NCBI RefSeq assembly: GCF_024166365.1
Contig: NC_064830.1
Span: forward strand, 90,574,968-90,638,967
Source: Elephas maximus indicus
Taxonomy: Eukaryota > Chordata > Mammalia > Proboscidea > Elephantidae
Direction of reading: 5' to 3'
DNA: 64,000 nt
Part shown: in pieces, positions 21,880 to 34,216 of the stretch
How positions within the stretch are numbered: position 1 is the stretch's first letter
Layout: every line of letters starts with the position of its first letter
Notes under the pieces: model-generated
Database searches by the model: none
Told to the model about the DNA's origin: nothing
What the model saw: the letters and a program-made list of their open reading frames with translations, nothing else
Made by a program: the position numbers and the translations under genes

Positions 21880-24800
21880 CATTTTTTTTTTACTGTGCTT
21901 CAAGTGAAAGCTTATAAATCAATTTGGTCTTTCATATAAAAATATATATATACCTTGCTGTGTACTCCTAGTTATTCTCCCCCTAATTAGACAGCACAGT
22001 CCTTCTCTCCACCCTGTATTCCCCATGAACATTCAGTGAGCTTCTGTCCCCCTCTGCCTTCTCATCTCCCCTCCAGACAGGAGCTGCCCACATAGTCTCA
22101 TGTGTCTACTTGAGCCAAGAAGCTCACTCCTCACCAGTATCATTTTCTAGCTTACGGTCTAGTCCAATCCCTGTCTGAAGAGTTGGCTTTGGGAATGGTT
22201 CCAGTCTTGGGCTAATAGAAGATCTGGGGACCATGACCTCCCGGGTCATTCTAGTCTCAGTCAGACCATTAAGTCTGGTCTTTTTAAGAGAACTTGAGGT
22301 ATGTATCCACTGCTCTCCTGCTCCATCAGGGATCCTCTGTTGTGTTCCCTGTCAGGGCAGTCATCGGTTATAGCCAGGCACCATCTAGTTCTTCTGGTCT
22401 CAGGCTGATGTAGTCTCTGATTTATGTGGCCTTTTCTGTCTCTTGGGCTCATCTCTACCTTATGTCTTTGGTGTTCTTCATTCTCCCTTGCTCCAGGTGG
22501 GTTGAGACCAATTGATGCATCTTAGATGGCGGCTTGGTAGCTTACAAGACCCCAGATGCCACTCACCAAAGTGGGATGCAGAATGTTTTCTTAAGAGATT
22601 TTATTGTGCCAGTTGATCTAGATGGCCTTTAAAACCATGGTCCCCAGACCCCCGCCCCTGCTACTCTGGCCTTTGAGGCTTTCGGTTTATTTAGGAAACT
22701 TCTTTGGATTGATTTAGTCCAGGTGTGCTGACCTCTCCTGTATTGCGTGTTGTCTTTCACTTAACCTGAAACAGTTCTTGTCTACTATCTAATTAGAGAA
22801 TACCCCTCTCCCTTCCTCCCTCCTCATCCTCATAACCATCAAAGAGTATTTTCTTCTGTTTAAACTATTTCTTCATTTCTTATAATAGTGGTCTCATACA
22901 ATATTTATCCTTTCGCAACTGACTAATTTCACTCAGCATAATGTCTTTCGGATTCCTCCATGTTATTAAATGTTTCACGGATTCAACATTGTTCTTTTTT
23001 TGATGCGTAGTATTCCATTGTGTGAACATATCATAATTTTTCTACCCATTCATCCGTTTTTGGGCACTTTGGTTGCTTCCACCTTTTTGCTATTGTAAAC
23101 AGTGCTGCAATGAACATGTGTGTACATATATCAGTTCATGTAAAGACTCTTATTTTTCTAGGATATAGTCCAAGGAGTGGGATTGCTAGGTCATAGGGTA
23201 GGTCTATTTCTAGCTTTTTAAGGAAGCGCCAAATTGATTTCCAAAGTGGTTATACCATTTTGCGTTCTGACCAGCAGTGTATAAGTGTTCCAATCTCTCC
23301 ACAATCTCTCCAACATTTATTATTTTGTGTTTTTTTGGATTAATGCCAGCTTTGTTGGAGTGAGATGGTATCTCACTGTAGTTTTGATTTGCATTTCTCT
23401 AATGGCCAACGATCGTGAGCATTTCCTCATGTATCTGTTAGCTGTCTGTATGTCTTCTTTGGTTAAGTGCCTATTCATATCCCTTGTTCATTTTTTTAAT
23501 TGGGTTATTTGTCCTTTTGTTGTTGAGTTTTTGCAGTATCACGTAGATTTTACAGCTCAGATGCTGATCGGAAATGTCATAGCCAAAAACTGTTTCCCAG
23601 TCTGTAGGTAATCTTTTTACTCTTTTGGTGAAGTATTTGGATGAGCATAAAACCAAACCAACCAAACCCAGTGCCATCAAGTGGATTCTGACTCCTAGCG
23701 ACCCTATAGGACAGAGTAGAACTGCCCCATAGAGTTTCCAAGGAACGCCTGGTGGATTTAAACTACCAACCCTTTGTTTAGCAGCCATAGCACTTAACCA
23801 CTATGCCACCAGTGCTTCCTGGATGAGCACGGGTGTCTGATTTTCAGGAGCTCCCGGTTATCTAGTTTCTCTTCTGATGTTTGTGCATTCTTAGTAAAGT
23901 TTTGTATACTGTTTATGCCATGTATTAGGGCTCCTAGCATTGTCCCTATTTTTTTCTTCCATGGTCTTTATAGTTTTAGATTTTATATTTATGTCTTTGG
24001 TCCATTTTGAGTTCGTTTTTGTGCATGATGTGAGGTATGGGTCTTGTTTCATTTTTTTGTAGTTGGATATCCAGTTATGCCAGCACCATTTGTTAAACAG
24101 TCTATCTTTTCCCCATTTAACTGACTTTAGGTCTTTGTCAAATATCAGCTGCTTGTATGTGGATGGATTTATGCCTGGATTCTCAATTCTGTTCCATTGG
24201 TCTGTGTATTTGTTGTTGTACCAGTACCAGGCTGTTTTGACTACTGTGGTGGTATATGTTCTAAAATCAGGAAGTGTGAGGCCTCTCAGCTTGTTCTTCT
24301 TTTTCTGGAATGCTTTACTTATCCAGGGCCTCTTTCCCTTTTGTATGAAGTGTGTGATTTGTTTCTCCATTTCATTAAAAAATGTCATTGTAATTTGGAT
24401 CAGAATTGCATTGTATCTATAGATCACTTTTGGTAGAATAGACATTTTTACAATGTTGAGTCTTCCTATCCATGAGCAAGGTGTGTTTTTCCACTTATGT
24501 AGGTCTCTTTTGGTTTCTTGCAGTAGTGTCTTGTAGTTTTCTTTGTATAGGTCTTTCATGTCTCTGGTTAGATTTATTCCTAAGTATTTTATTTTCTTGG
24601 GGGCTACTGTAAATGGTGTTGATTTGGTGATTTCCTCTTCAACATTCTCTTTGTTGGTGTAGAGGAATCCAACTGATTTTTGTATGTTTGTCTTGTATCC
24701 TGACACTCTGCTGAACTCTTCTATTAGTTTCAGTAGTTTTTTGAGGATTCTTTAGGGTTTTCAGTGTCTAAGATCATGTCATCTGCAAATAGAGATACTT

Positions 24801-25370
24801 TACTTCTTCCTTACCAATCTGGATGCCCTTTATTTCTTTATGTAGCCTAATTACTCTGGCTAGGATCTCCAGCAGAATGTTGGTTAAGAGTGGTGATAAA
24901 GGGCATCCTTGTCTGTTTCCTGTTCTCAAGAGGAATGCTTTCAGACTCTCTCCAAGCTGTTGCTTTTCTAAATGCTCTCTATTATGTTGAGGAATTTTCC
25001 TTCTAATCCTATTTTGCTGAGAGTTTTTTTTTTTTTAAATCATGAATTGGTGTTGGACTTAGTCAAATGCCTTTTCTGCATCAGTTGATAAGGTCATGTG
25101 GTTCTTGTCTTTTGTTTTTTTTTTTATGTGATGCATTATATTGATTATTTTTCTAATGTTGAACCATTTCTGCACACCTGGTATGAATCTCACTTGGTCA
25201 TGGGGAATTATTTTTTGATATGTTGTTGAATTCTATTGGCTAGAATTTTGTTGAGGATTTTTGCATCTAAGTTCATGAGGGATATGGGTCTGTAATTTTC
25301 TTTTTTTGTGGCGTGTCTACCTGGATTTGGTATCAGGGATGTGCTGGACCACATGCCATTTTAAAGTATT
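21880..25370 (-). mobile_element. 5'-truncated L1
   Basis: A minus-strand L1 with the same 3' UTR class as the element at 35880 (its tail begins at about 21880). The ORF2 fragment is open from 24706 to 23891 ([35 protein letters not shown]). It is truncated in the RT domain near 25370. An AfroSINE at 23648-23820 interrupts it. It occupies pseudogene intron 14. Confidence 0.88.
23648..23820 (-). mobile_element. AfroSINE inside L1, with target-site duplication
   Basis: The direct repeat ggatgagca at 23639-23647 and 23821-23829 brackets the SINE. The L1 reads continuously across it. Confidence 0.92.
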
Positions 25371-25577
25371 TGTTCTTGTTAGGTGCTTTCGTGTTGATCC
25401 TGACTCATAACGACCCCATGTGAAGAAGTAGAACTGTCCCATAGGGTTTTCTAGTTTGTAATCTTTACAGAAACAGATAGCCAGGTCTTTCTCCCCAGGA
25501 GCTGCTGGGTAGGTTCGAATCACTGACTTTTTGGTTAGCAGCCTAGTGCTTAACTGTTGAGCAACCAGGGTCTCCTT
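25371..25577 (-). mobile_element. AfroSINE (longer subtype)
   Basis: The tail 'ttgttaggtgctttcgtg' is at the left and the head 'gagcaaccagggtctcc' at the right. It has the extra internal stretch with 'cagaaacagatagccaggtc'. Confidence 0.85.
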
Positions 25578-25691
25578 TTATTGTTATCATTATTATTAAT
25601 ACAGCTTAACAACTGAAGGGAGTCTATAGAATTTGGCACTTTAAGAAGAGGGTGAAAGACCTTGTTGAGGATAACAAGGGCCCACATGTCA

Positions 25692-25895
25692 CAAAAGGAG
25701 CCCTGGTGGTACAGTGGTGATTTGCTCGGCTGCTAACCAAAAGGTCAGCAGTTCAAACCCACCATCCAATCTGTGGGAGAAAGATGTGGCAGTTTGCTTC
25801 TGTAAAGATTTGCAGCCTTGGGAACCCTGTGAGGCAATTCTCCTCTGTCCTGTATGGTTGCTATCATTCAGAATCGGCTCCACGGCAAACAACAG
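25692..25895 (+). mobile_element. AfroSINE (longer subtype) with target-site duplication
   Basis: The direct repeat cacatgtca lies at 25683-25691 and 25896-25904. The head is 'gagccctggtggtacagtgg' and the B box 'cagttcaaaccc'. Confidence 0.9.
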
Positions 25896-27004
25896 CACAT
25901 GTCATGGGAACTGTATTCAGTTCACACCAACTTGTTGAACCTCTTTTGCTTCAGCGACTTAGAGGTATATCTGCTTAGATTCTTGATTGCAGAGATCACT
26001 TGCTTTATACCTGTTAGGCCTGACTCAAAGAGGAGGCCTTTCTGGGTTCACTGGCCCTACCATGATTTTTTCCTTCTTCCCACCTCATCACATAGCCCAT
26101 CACATACTTGATTTGCATACTACACACCAAATGTGAGGCTATGGCCATGAGATTAGTTTTCCTGGGTGTTGTCCACTTGGCTCTGTTTGTGTTATTTCTA
26201 TTCCACCCCCTCCGCTTTCCTTTCTAGACTTCCTTAATAATTGGTAAATTTCTCTTTTTATTTTATTATTAGTATTACTCTTACTGTCTGTTAGTCCCAT
26301 GGATATCCAGAGGTTAAAGGGTGCATTCTCCAAGGAATTGGAATCTACAGAGTAATGAGAGTAATAGGGAAAGGATCCACAGGGAAGGCAATTCCAGGAG
26401 CATAGGGTCAGGGTGTAGGTTCAGCCATTTCCTACCTCCACTTGGTTCTTCCTTGTCCTCTGAAGAGTCAAGGTAGTAAAGGGCAACAAAAAGGGAGAGG
26501 ACCTGATTTCATGTCTGGAGCTGGCCTCTTAGAGGCTGTGTGACCTCTTTCCTGCATCTGCGAAGTGGAGAGTGGGGCTGGATGAGCTCTGATGTCCTTT
26601 CCAGCCTTAGTAATCATCATAAGAAGTTATTGACTGTTGATCATATGTCAGGTGCTGTTCTATTTGAATGAATTCATTTAATGCTCATAGCTAAGGGAGC
26701 TGAAGCATGGCTTATAAATGGAGGAGCCAGAATTTGAACCTGAGACTAATTGAATGAATGAATGACTCTCAAGCCAGGATTTTAAATCTCCTTTTCTTTA
26801 TTATTCATTAGAAATCTTTCCTTTTTTCCAGTCCTCATTTCCCCACCCCTTGCCCCCCCTTTTATGCATTTGTTGATGACATCTTTTCACCATTCGCCCC
26901 TTCTTTCTGTTTCCCACATTTCTACATCCCTCCTTCTCATTTACTCATTTCTGATTTGTTCCTCTTACTTCCCAACTTGCTTCTTCTTTTTCTGTTCTGG
27001 TCAG

Positions 27005-28759
27005 AGGATCATGGGTTCCCAGCTCTTTCTGGAACTGCAGTATTTTGGGCAGTCGCTGAGTGGGGGTCAGGATCTCACTCAGGATGGGCTTGTGGACCTG
27101 GCCGTAGGGGCTCGAGGACATGCGCTGCTGTTCAGGTGAGAATGGCTTTCCTCAGACACTCTCTGTATGGTCCTAGGTCCAACTTCAGACACCCAGCCCC
27201 CTTCTCCCTGTCCCAAGGGCCAAAAACCTGTCCTCAGCACAGTGTTCTGCCCACAGGACCAGGCCTGTGCTCTGGGTGTCGGTGAGCATGCACTTCACAC
27301 CTGCAGAAATTGCAAGGTCCGTGTTTGAGTGTCGGGAGCAGGTGGCCTCTGCCCAGGCACTGGGTGAAGCCACAGTCTGCCTTCATATTAACTCAAGCTT
27401 CAAAAACGAGCTTGGTGAGTCTCCTCCTCTCCAACCTAGGACACCCTGATCCCTTGGAGACCCCCAGGTCAGGACTTCTGTCTCTTGCCTTGCCCCTTGC
27501 CTACCTGAGGAGCTCCTGGCTCTCATCCTTCCCCATACCCTGCTTCCCCTACAGGTAACCTGCAGATGTCTGTGACCTTTGACCTGACCCTTGACCCTGG
27601 CAGCCTGAGTCCCCGTGCCACCTTCAAAGAAACACAGACTCAGATCCTGACCCGAGTCCAACATCTTGGGCTGGGTCAGCATTGTAAGGCTGTCAAGTTG
27701 CTCCTCCTGGTGAGGGCCCTGGGGGTCCTGGGAGAAGAGTGACACAGATGGAGGTGATTCTGAGGCTGGCAGTGGGGTAGGCAGCACACAGGAGCACATT
27801 CCAGTCTTCTCTGTGGTCCCAGCTACAGCATAGGGTCTGGCATGGAAGAGGTGCTTAATACATGTGAGCTGAAAGAGTGAGTGAAAGAATGAATGAATGA
27901 GGTCATTTGTAACTGCCAGAGAATACATAGCTGGATTTCAGGGAATAAATTTCGGCTGCTTTAGAGAACTATGGGGCTGTGGGCTGGGATTCTTTCTGTC
28001 TTTCATTTGTCAAATATTTATCGAGCCACTCCTGTGGAATAGGCTCTGTTCTAGGTGCTGGGGACTCAGTAGTGGATAAGGCAGTCATTGCCCACAGGGA
28101 GCTCACAGCCTGGGGTGGGAAGGCCTCAAACAAACAAGTTCTTAGATATAGATGTCAGGTAGTAGTCAATGCTGTGAAGAAAGACAAAGCCAGGGAAGGG
28201 AACAGAAAGGGTGTCTGGGATGCCCCTTGGAGAAGGTGAAGCATGAGTAGATATGAGTGAGCCTAGTGGGTCAAGGCAGAAGACAGCAAAGGCAAGGATT
28301 CTGAGGGGCAATAATGCATGGCAGATTACTAATAATCACAAACATTTATTAAGTACAGGTAGGTATCATTATTACCCATTTTAAAGATGAGGAGACTGGG
28401 ACACAGCTAATAACTTCCTGAGGGGGCTTTCCTTAACCACTTGCCTTCTTCAGTGTCTGTCCTTTAGGCCTGTATGGGGAACTCAGTGACCCCCATCATC
28501 TTGAGTCTCAACTTGTCCCCTGTGGGCAAGCCTATTACTTCCTTTGGAGACCTCCAGCCAATGCTGGCCATGGTTGCTGAGAGATACTTCACGGCCTCTG
28601 TGAGTCCTGGGGTCAGGGTCTCCCAGAGGGAGAGGGGGTGCAGCCCCCAAATCTTGGGGAACACTCTTCTTTTTCTCCCTCCCAGCTCCTCTTTGAGAAG
28701 AACTGTGGGACTGATCATGTCTGCCAGGATGACCTTGGTATCTCCTTTAGGTTCTTGGG
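27005..28759 (+). pseudogene. Pseudogene exons 15-19, open
   Basis: Exons 27005-27135, 27257-27414, 27555-27709, 28468-28599 and 28686-28759 all have AG acceptors, GT donors and open frames. They read [74 protein letters not shown] and FEKNCGTDHVCQDDLGISF. This is the last propeller blade, thigh and upper stalk, best like CD11c. They are a well-preserved block inside a dead gene. Confidence 0.92.
28005..28210 (+). repeat. L2 3' end fragment, pseudogene intron 17
   Basis: 'ctgttctaggtgctggggac' and 'cacagggagctcacagcctg' are L2-type. Confidence 0.65.
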
Positions 28760-28954
28760 GTGAGACTTAGACCTGCCCTAGTCCCCGTGCTTCCCCTCCA
28801 GAATCTGGCGATCCCACCCCTAGTTCTCCCTAATGCTCTTTTTTTATGCTCAGATCCCAGGTATCCCATCTCCCTTCTATCTCCAACCTCCCCACCCAGA
28901 CTGTTTCTAACCTCAGTCACTGAACCATCTCCTCCCCCCCACCTCAACACCCAG

Positions 28955-29096
28955 CCTGAAGACCCTGGTGGTCGGGAGTAACCTGGAGCTGAACGTGAAA
29001 GTGACAGTGTGGAATGATGGCGAGGACTCCTATGAAACTAAAATTACCTTCTTCTACCCTGCAGAGCTGTTCTAGCGATGTGTGACTGGGGGCCAG
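28955..29096 (+). pseudogene. Pseudogene exon 20, stop
   Basis: The acceptor is cccag and the donor gtattc. It reads [20 protein letters not shown], then [19 protein letters not shown] followed by TAG at 29073-29075, in the place of the tyrosine of the family's SYR. Stalk region. Confidence 0.92.
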
Positions 29097-29477
29097 GTAT
29101 TCCAGCTCTGGGGAAGGAAGCGGCTGATAGGCTCAGGATCAGTAGAGACTCCTTCAGCTGGGTTCAGAATTCATCCTGGCGCCACCATTGCTTAGCAGCC
29201 TCTCATATGCCAAGAAGTCTGGACTGTTCTTTGTTGGTTGGATGTAGTTGTGGTGTCTGGGGCTTGCCAAGGCTCATGCTGGGTTCAGTTCTGGGCACTG
29301 GACATCAAGAATGAGTTCCCAAGAGGCTACTAATGTGGAAAAAGGACCTTGCCTTAAATTTTTTTTGTATTCGTCATCATATCCATATTCTTCTTCTTGA
29401 GAAAAACATATCTCAGCCTTCAAATATTTTAAAACACTGCCCTGTAGAAGAAGGGGTTGAATTTGTTGGTTACTTTA

Positions 29478-29690
29478 GATCAAGGATTGGCAAACTTTCA
29501 AACCAGAGAGTAAATATTTTCAGCTTTGCTGGCCATTTGGTATCTGTTGCAGCTGCTCACCACTGCTGATGAAGTGTGAAAACAGCCATCAACAGCATGT
29601 AAATGAATGAGTGTGGCTGGGTTCCAATAAAACTTCTTTTACAAAAACAGGTGGTGGATCGTAGTTTGCTGACTCCTGTTCCAGAAGACA
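29478..29690 (+). mobile_element. MER5A-like hAT non-autonomous DNA transposon
   Basis: 'caaggattggcaaactttca', 'gggttccaataaaacttctt' and 'gtagtttgctgactcctg' match the MER5/Charlie pattern, including near-palindromic ends. Pseudogene intron 20. Confidence 0.75.
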
Positions 29691-30744
29691 GGACTAGAAC
29701 TGCAGGGAGTCAAAGAGAAGCAGATTTTTAACAAAAAAATGTACCATGAAAAAATTTAATCATTTACAAAAATAGAGAGTAGCTCAACAAACGCCTCAAA
29801 ACTTAGTAAGCAGATTCAACAGTTATCAGCATTCTACCACATTTCTTTCATCTTTTTTTTTCTTTGCTGAAGTATTTTAAAACAAATACCACAAGTCATG
29901 TCACTGCACACTTTCTTATTTCACTGTCTAGCTCTGAACAGTGGGGACATCTTACATGGACTCAATGGCGTTGTCACATCGAAAGAAATGAATAATTCCT
30001 TGGTATTAGACCGTAATGAAATTTCCCTGTTTGTCTCAAAAATGTGTTTTTACAACTTGTTTATTTGAACCAGGATCTACGCTGGGTTCTACATCACATC
30101 TGGTTATGTCTCATATCCCTTTTAGTCTAATGTTCCTAGTGGGAGCGTATTTTGACTTGATGTATGAAAGAATTCATTGGGAATCAGCAATCTCCTGCTA
30201 TGTGAGGGGAGGAAGTGCCCTGTTATTGAAAGCTCTCCTAGACATACCCACCAAATGTCAGGTGTGAACTCTTGCTAGATCTTTATTTTTAACATGTGTA
30301 AAACGACATTTTTGGAGACAATCTAGAAAAACTGAATATGACCTGAGTCACAGCTAACGTTAGGGAGTCATTGCTAATTTTGTTGGGTGTAATAGTGGTC
30401 TTGTGGTGAAGTAAAGAAAAAAAATAAAACAAAACAAAAATTCTTATCTGTTAGTTATGTACCTTGAAGTATTTCTGGATGAATTGATATAATAGCTGGA
30501 ATCTGCTTTAAAGTATTTACACACCCAAAAAAGTAGAGAGGAGGTGGATAAAACAAGAGGAGAAGAATGTTGATAATTTGACCTAGGGGATGGGCACATG
30601 AGGGTGAATTTATCTAGTTGCTCTACTTTTGAATATGTTCGAAAAATTTCCAGAATAAAAAGCTTTTTAAAAATAGCAATAAATAAAAAAACTCTCTAAT
30701 TAAAGTCACATCTGGAATTTCTACATTGGGAAGAAGCTTGATAA

Positions 30745-31000
30745 TATACTGTGTTAGGATCTTTTTGATGTCGGGAGGGATGAGTCCCTGGAGAAGGACA
30801 TCATGCTTGGCAGAGTACAGGGTCAGTGGAAAAGAGGAAGACCTGAACGAGGTGAATTGACACAGTGACCACAACAATGAGCTCAAGCATAACTATGATT
30901 TTGAGGATGGCGCAGGACTGGGCAGTGTTTCGTTCTATTGTGCATAGGGTCGTTGTGAGTCGGGACTGACTCGACGGCACCTACCAACAACAGCAGGATC
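30745..31000 (+). mobile_element. RTE 3' end fragment
   Basis: A plus-strand copy of the last ~250 bases of the same RTE family. It ends in 'gtcgttgtgagtcgg', 'gactgactcgacggcacc' and 'aacaacag', in pseudogene intron 20. It shows the family 3' tail in clean form. Confidence 0.8.
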
Positions 31001-31114
31001 TTTTTAAAAACAACCTTCAGCAGATTCGAGGAAACTGTGTCACTCCTTAGTGGAATCTCTTGGAAACACAAACAAATGCTCATCTACATTTTTTTCAAAC
31101 TTGTCCCTGCCTAG

Positions 31115-31231
31115 AGCCAGCTGCACCTCTCCTCCCTGCGCCTGACATGTGACAGCGCCCCAGCTGAAACTTAGGGTCCCCAGAGCACCATCTGTAGCAT
31201 CAACCACTTCAACTTCCGCGAGGGCATCCAG
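31115..31231 (+). pseudogene. Pseudogene exon 21, stop
   Basis: The acceptor is gcctag and the donor gtcaga. It reads LRLTCDSAPAET, TAG at 31172-31174, then GPQSTICSINHFNFREG. Conserved cysteines are present on both sides of the stop. Confidence 0.9.
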
Positions 31232-31310
31232 GTCAGACTTACTTCCTTCCACCTCCTAATCCCGTCTCCCTACCCTGTCTCATCCCTTCCCTTGGCCCAC
31301 CGTTCTTCAG

Positions 31311-31391
31311 ATCACTTTCATGGCCACCTTTGACATTTCCCCCCAAGGCCATGCTGGGAGACCACCTGTTTCTGGTGGCCAATGTGGGCAG
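31311..31391 (+). pseudogene. Pseudogene exon 22, +1 frameshift
   Basis: It begins ITFMATFDISP. A run of six C at 31339-31344 appears to hold one extra base, because LGDHLFLVANVG continues in the next frame. The block is 81 nt where 80 would keep the phase. Splice sites (cttcag, gtgagt) are intact. Confidence 0.85.
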
Positions 31392-31480
31392 GTGAGTGGG
31401 CAGGCCCAGGGGCAGCGCTCCTCTCACCCCTGCCTCCTTCTCTGAGGCCCTTCCCAACTGGGCTCCTCTTCTTTCTTTAG

Positions 31481-31564
31481 TGAGAATAACAACCCCAGGA
31501 GCAGCAATACCACCTTCTAGCAGAAGCTGCCTGTGAAGTATGCTGTCTACACTGTGATCACCGG
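31481..31564 (+). pseudogene. Pseudogene exon 23, stop
   Basis: The acceptor is ctttag and the donor gtgcca. It reads ENNNPRSSNTTF, TAG at 31518-31520, then QKLPVKYAVYTVIT, the conserved LPVKYAVY segment of CD11 chains. Confidence 0.9.
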
Positions 31565-34041
31565 GTGCCACATCTTGACCTCAGAAGAGTTCTTCTCTAC
31601 CACTCTGTTTAGGGGGGTGGCTCATACACCTTCTGCAACAGATGAACATCTGGCTATTTTTAGGTTTTATTATCACCACCTTTTCAATTGGTAGACAATA
31701 GCACTGGCAGTGTTTATTAATTAATCAATGAGTGTTTGTTATGTGCTAGCTGTGATAATAATAATTGTGATATTATTGTCATTATATTCTACATTTAACG
31801 GGGGTTACAGTTCTTACACAACTTTTCCAAAAGCTCTGAGATTGTCCTGGGATACAAGTACAAGGCATATTCCTGTCTTGGAAGCTCTTACAGCCTTACT
31901 GGAGAGTGAGGTTATCCTGATGTAAGCCAGAATCTTATCAAGACCTCCTCCATGCTTCTGTGGAGTGATGGAGGTTCCCAAAACAATGCTAGGGCACCCT
32001 GTCAGAGGAGCTAAGTGTTGAAGGGTCCACAGCCTTGGGCTTGGGGCCACAGCCTTGGGCTTGGCCAGCTGTGATGCTCAAAGGGGCTCTTGGCATTTGA
32101 GTGGGACATTTCTTCTTTGCAAGAAACAGACTTGCACCTTGGAGGACTTTTAGAGTCGCTTGCACACCAAATGCTAGCAATGCTCCTCATTGTGATCACC
32201 CGAACTTCCCTTTTCCAATTCCCATTTGAGAAGGATGGGAAGTGATGATTTGCCTTCGCAGAGGTTGAGTGTCAGGACGAAGCTGGATATAAGTACAGGG
32301 CCTTAAGACGCTGCCCAAGGAGGATTAGACTTGAGCCACTTTAACTTTCTTATGCTTACTGTTTGCATGGCACATCTTTTTCTACTCATTTACTTTCAAT
32401 CTACCTATGTTGTTATATTTAAAGCACATTCTTGGCAGAAAGTATATAGTTGGGTCTTGTTTTATCCACCCTGATAATCTCTGCCTTTAAGTGAGTGTTT
32501 AATGCATTAGCATTTAGTGTAATAATGGATATAGTTAGGTTTGAATCTTCTCTTTTTGTTCCTTCCTTCCTCCTTTCCTGTCCTTTTTTTTTTTTTTTTG
32601 AGGGGGTTACTTAAGTATTTTTTAGAATTTTATCTTAATTTTTCCAGTGACTTTTTACCTTAACATCCATGATACGTTCTGTGAAATAGGACATTACGTG
32701 ATTTGGACGTTGTGCAAACACCATACTGGTTTATATACAGGCAGTCCCTGGCTGCCCAGCCCTACCTGCTGTTCTACCCACCTGAGGAGCAGGAGCATCC
32801 TGGGCTCTGAGCAAAGAGTGACATCAACAAATACTTCTCTAGTATTTGCCATGTGCCTGTGGTTATTTCCATAAATTCATTTGACATTGAATTAAGATTT
32901 ATCGAGCCCCTATCATGTGTAATCAAAAAACAGACATAAGTCTCTGCCCTGTGGCAGGAATTCATGATATGTAACGGATCTGTGTAGCTTAGCCTGGGTA
33001 CACTCCCCTGCCAGTTCCACCCACAAGCCTCATTGAATGTTCTCCTCCTGCCCAGAGTTTCACACACACCTGCACACTTGAGGGCACTCAGCAGCCCAGC
33101 CAGATGTATGCTGTCAGCTTGCTTGCTGCAGTGTGCCTTGGGGTTTGCAAACATCCTTGCCAGGGACACACAGGCAGGGCACACCCACGGAGGCATGAAT
33201 TGCCCTACAGCTCTGCTGTCCTCTGCAGGTGTGGCTCTATGGGTTGGGGCACTCAGAGGGACCCTCAGGGTGAGGCTCTGGCATTTTGTGGGGAGTCTTT
33301 TTCTTGGCAGAGTAGGGAAGAGACTTCAGAGTAAGAATTGGTGGGCTGAAATGTGGATCATGCAGGCAAAGGAGAGGTGTACAGAGAGCAAGACAAGAAG
33401 GGGCAGAGGTGGGACCAGCCACTTATGTGAGGGGCTGGGCGGGTCATTTGTCCTCCAGGCCAGAGCAAGCCAGAGGAGATGTTGTTAAAATGAGGCCAAG
33501 TGAGGAGCCTGCTCTTAGGCCTTCCCTCACCTGCCAGCTCCAGGCCCAGAAAAGCCAAGGAAACAGGGAAAAAGGATCCCCAGAGAAGGCCTGTGGGAGA
33601 TCAGAAAGGGGCAGTGTCTGGCAGGCATTTGGTCAATAGTGACAGCCTGAGTCTCCCCAATCCTTTGCTATGTCCTACCTGCCTATCCATCATTGTACAT
33701 GCCCGTGAAGGCCTGAAAAAAAAACTGAGGTGTAAAGAGGGCAAGCCCCAGCCCTCATTCCCCCAGTGATTCAGTGGCATACCTCTCAGCTCCTTCTACT
33801 GCACTGCCTGCCCAGGCCCCTTGGCAGTCTCCTCTGTGGGCAGCTTCTGCAAGCACCTTACACCCAGCTTGAAACCCATTCCTGCTCCTTAAACCCTTTC
33901 ATAACCACCAACACAGCCACAGATCTCAACCCAGGTCACCCAAGGCCCCACTGATTATGTGTCCCATCATACTCCCAGCCAGAACCTCATCAGGAGGCCC
34001 CCATGGAACTTCAAATCTATCCATGCCTCTTCTCTCCACAG
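31565..34041. other. Pseudogene intron 23
   Basis: 2.5 kb between exons 23 and 24. It holds an old L1 piece (32380-32660), a T-run and a short duplicated phrase 'ccacagccttgggcttgg' at about 32026 and 32048. The ORFs at 33033-33488 and 32774-33196 overlap on opposite strands and show no domain. Confidence 0.6.
32380..32660 (-). mobile_element. Old L1 fragment
   Basis: The antisense ORF2-like text 'ccctgataatctctgccttt' and 'catttagtgtaataatgg' is seen. It lies in pseudogene intron 23 next to a T-run at 32586-32600. Confidence 0.5.
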
Positions 34042-34120
34042 CCGTGAACTATCTACCACGTATGTCAACTTCTCAGCCTCAGAGGAGGAAGAAAGCTGTG
34101 CAGTCAAACACAGATACCAG
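34042..34120 (+). pseudogene. Pseudogene exon 24, GC donor
   Basis: The acceptor is ccacag. It reads RELSTTYVNFSASEEEE, then KHRYQ. The donor is gcaagt, a GC-AG intron that can be used but is weaker. Open. Confidence 0.88.
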
Positions 34121-34216
34121 GCAAGTGGTGGAGACCCAGGATCTTGGGCTGGGGCAGGGGATGGAGATTAGGGAAAAGTGTGGGGTCTGGCTCTGCCCTC
34201 ATTGCTTTCTGCACAG

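Noticed and set aside
27383-27928. 181-codon minus-strand open stretch
   Set aside because: It is the antisense of pseudogene exons 16-17 and their introns.
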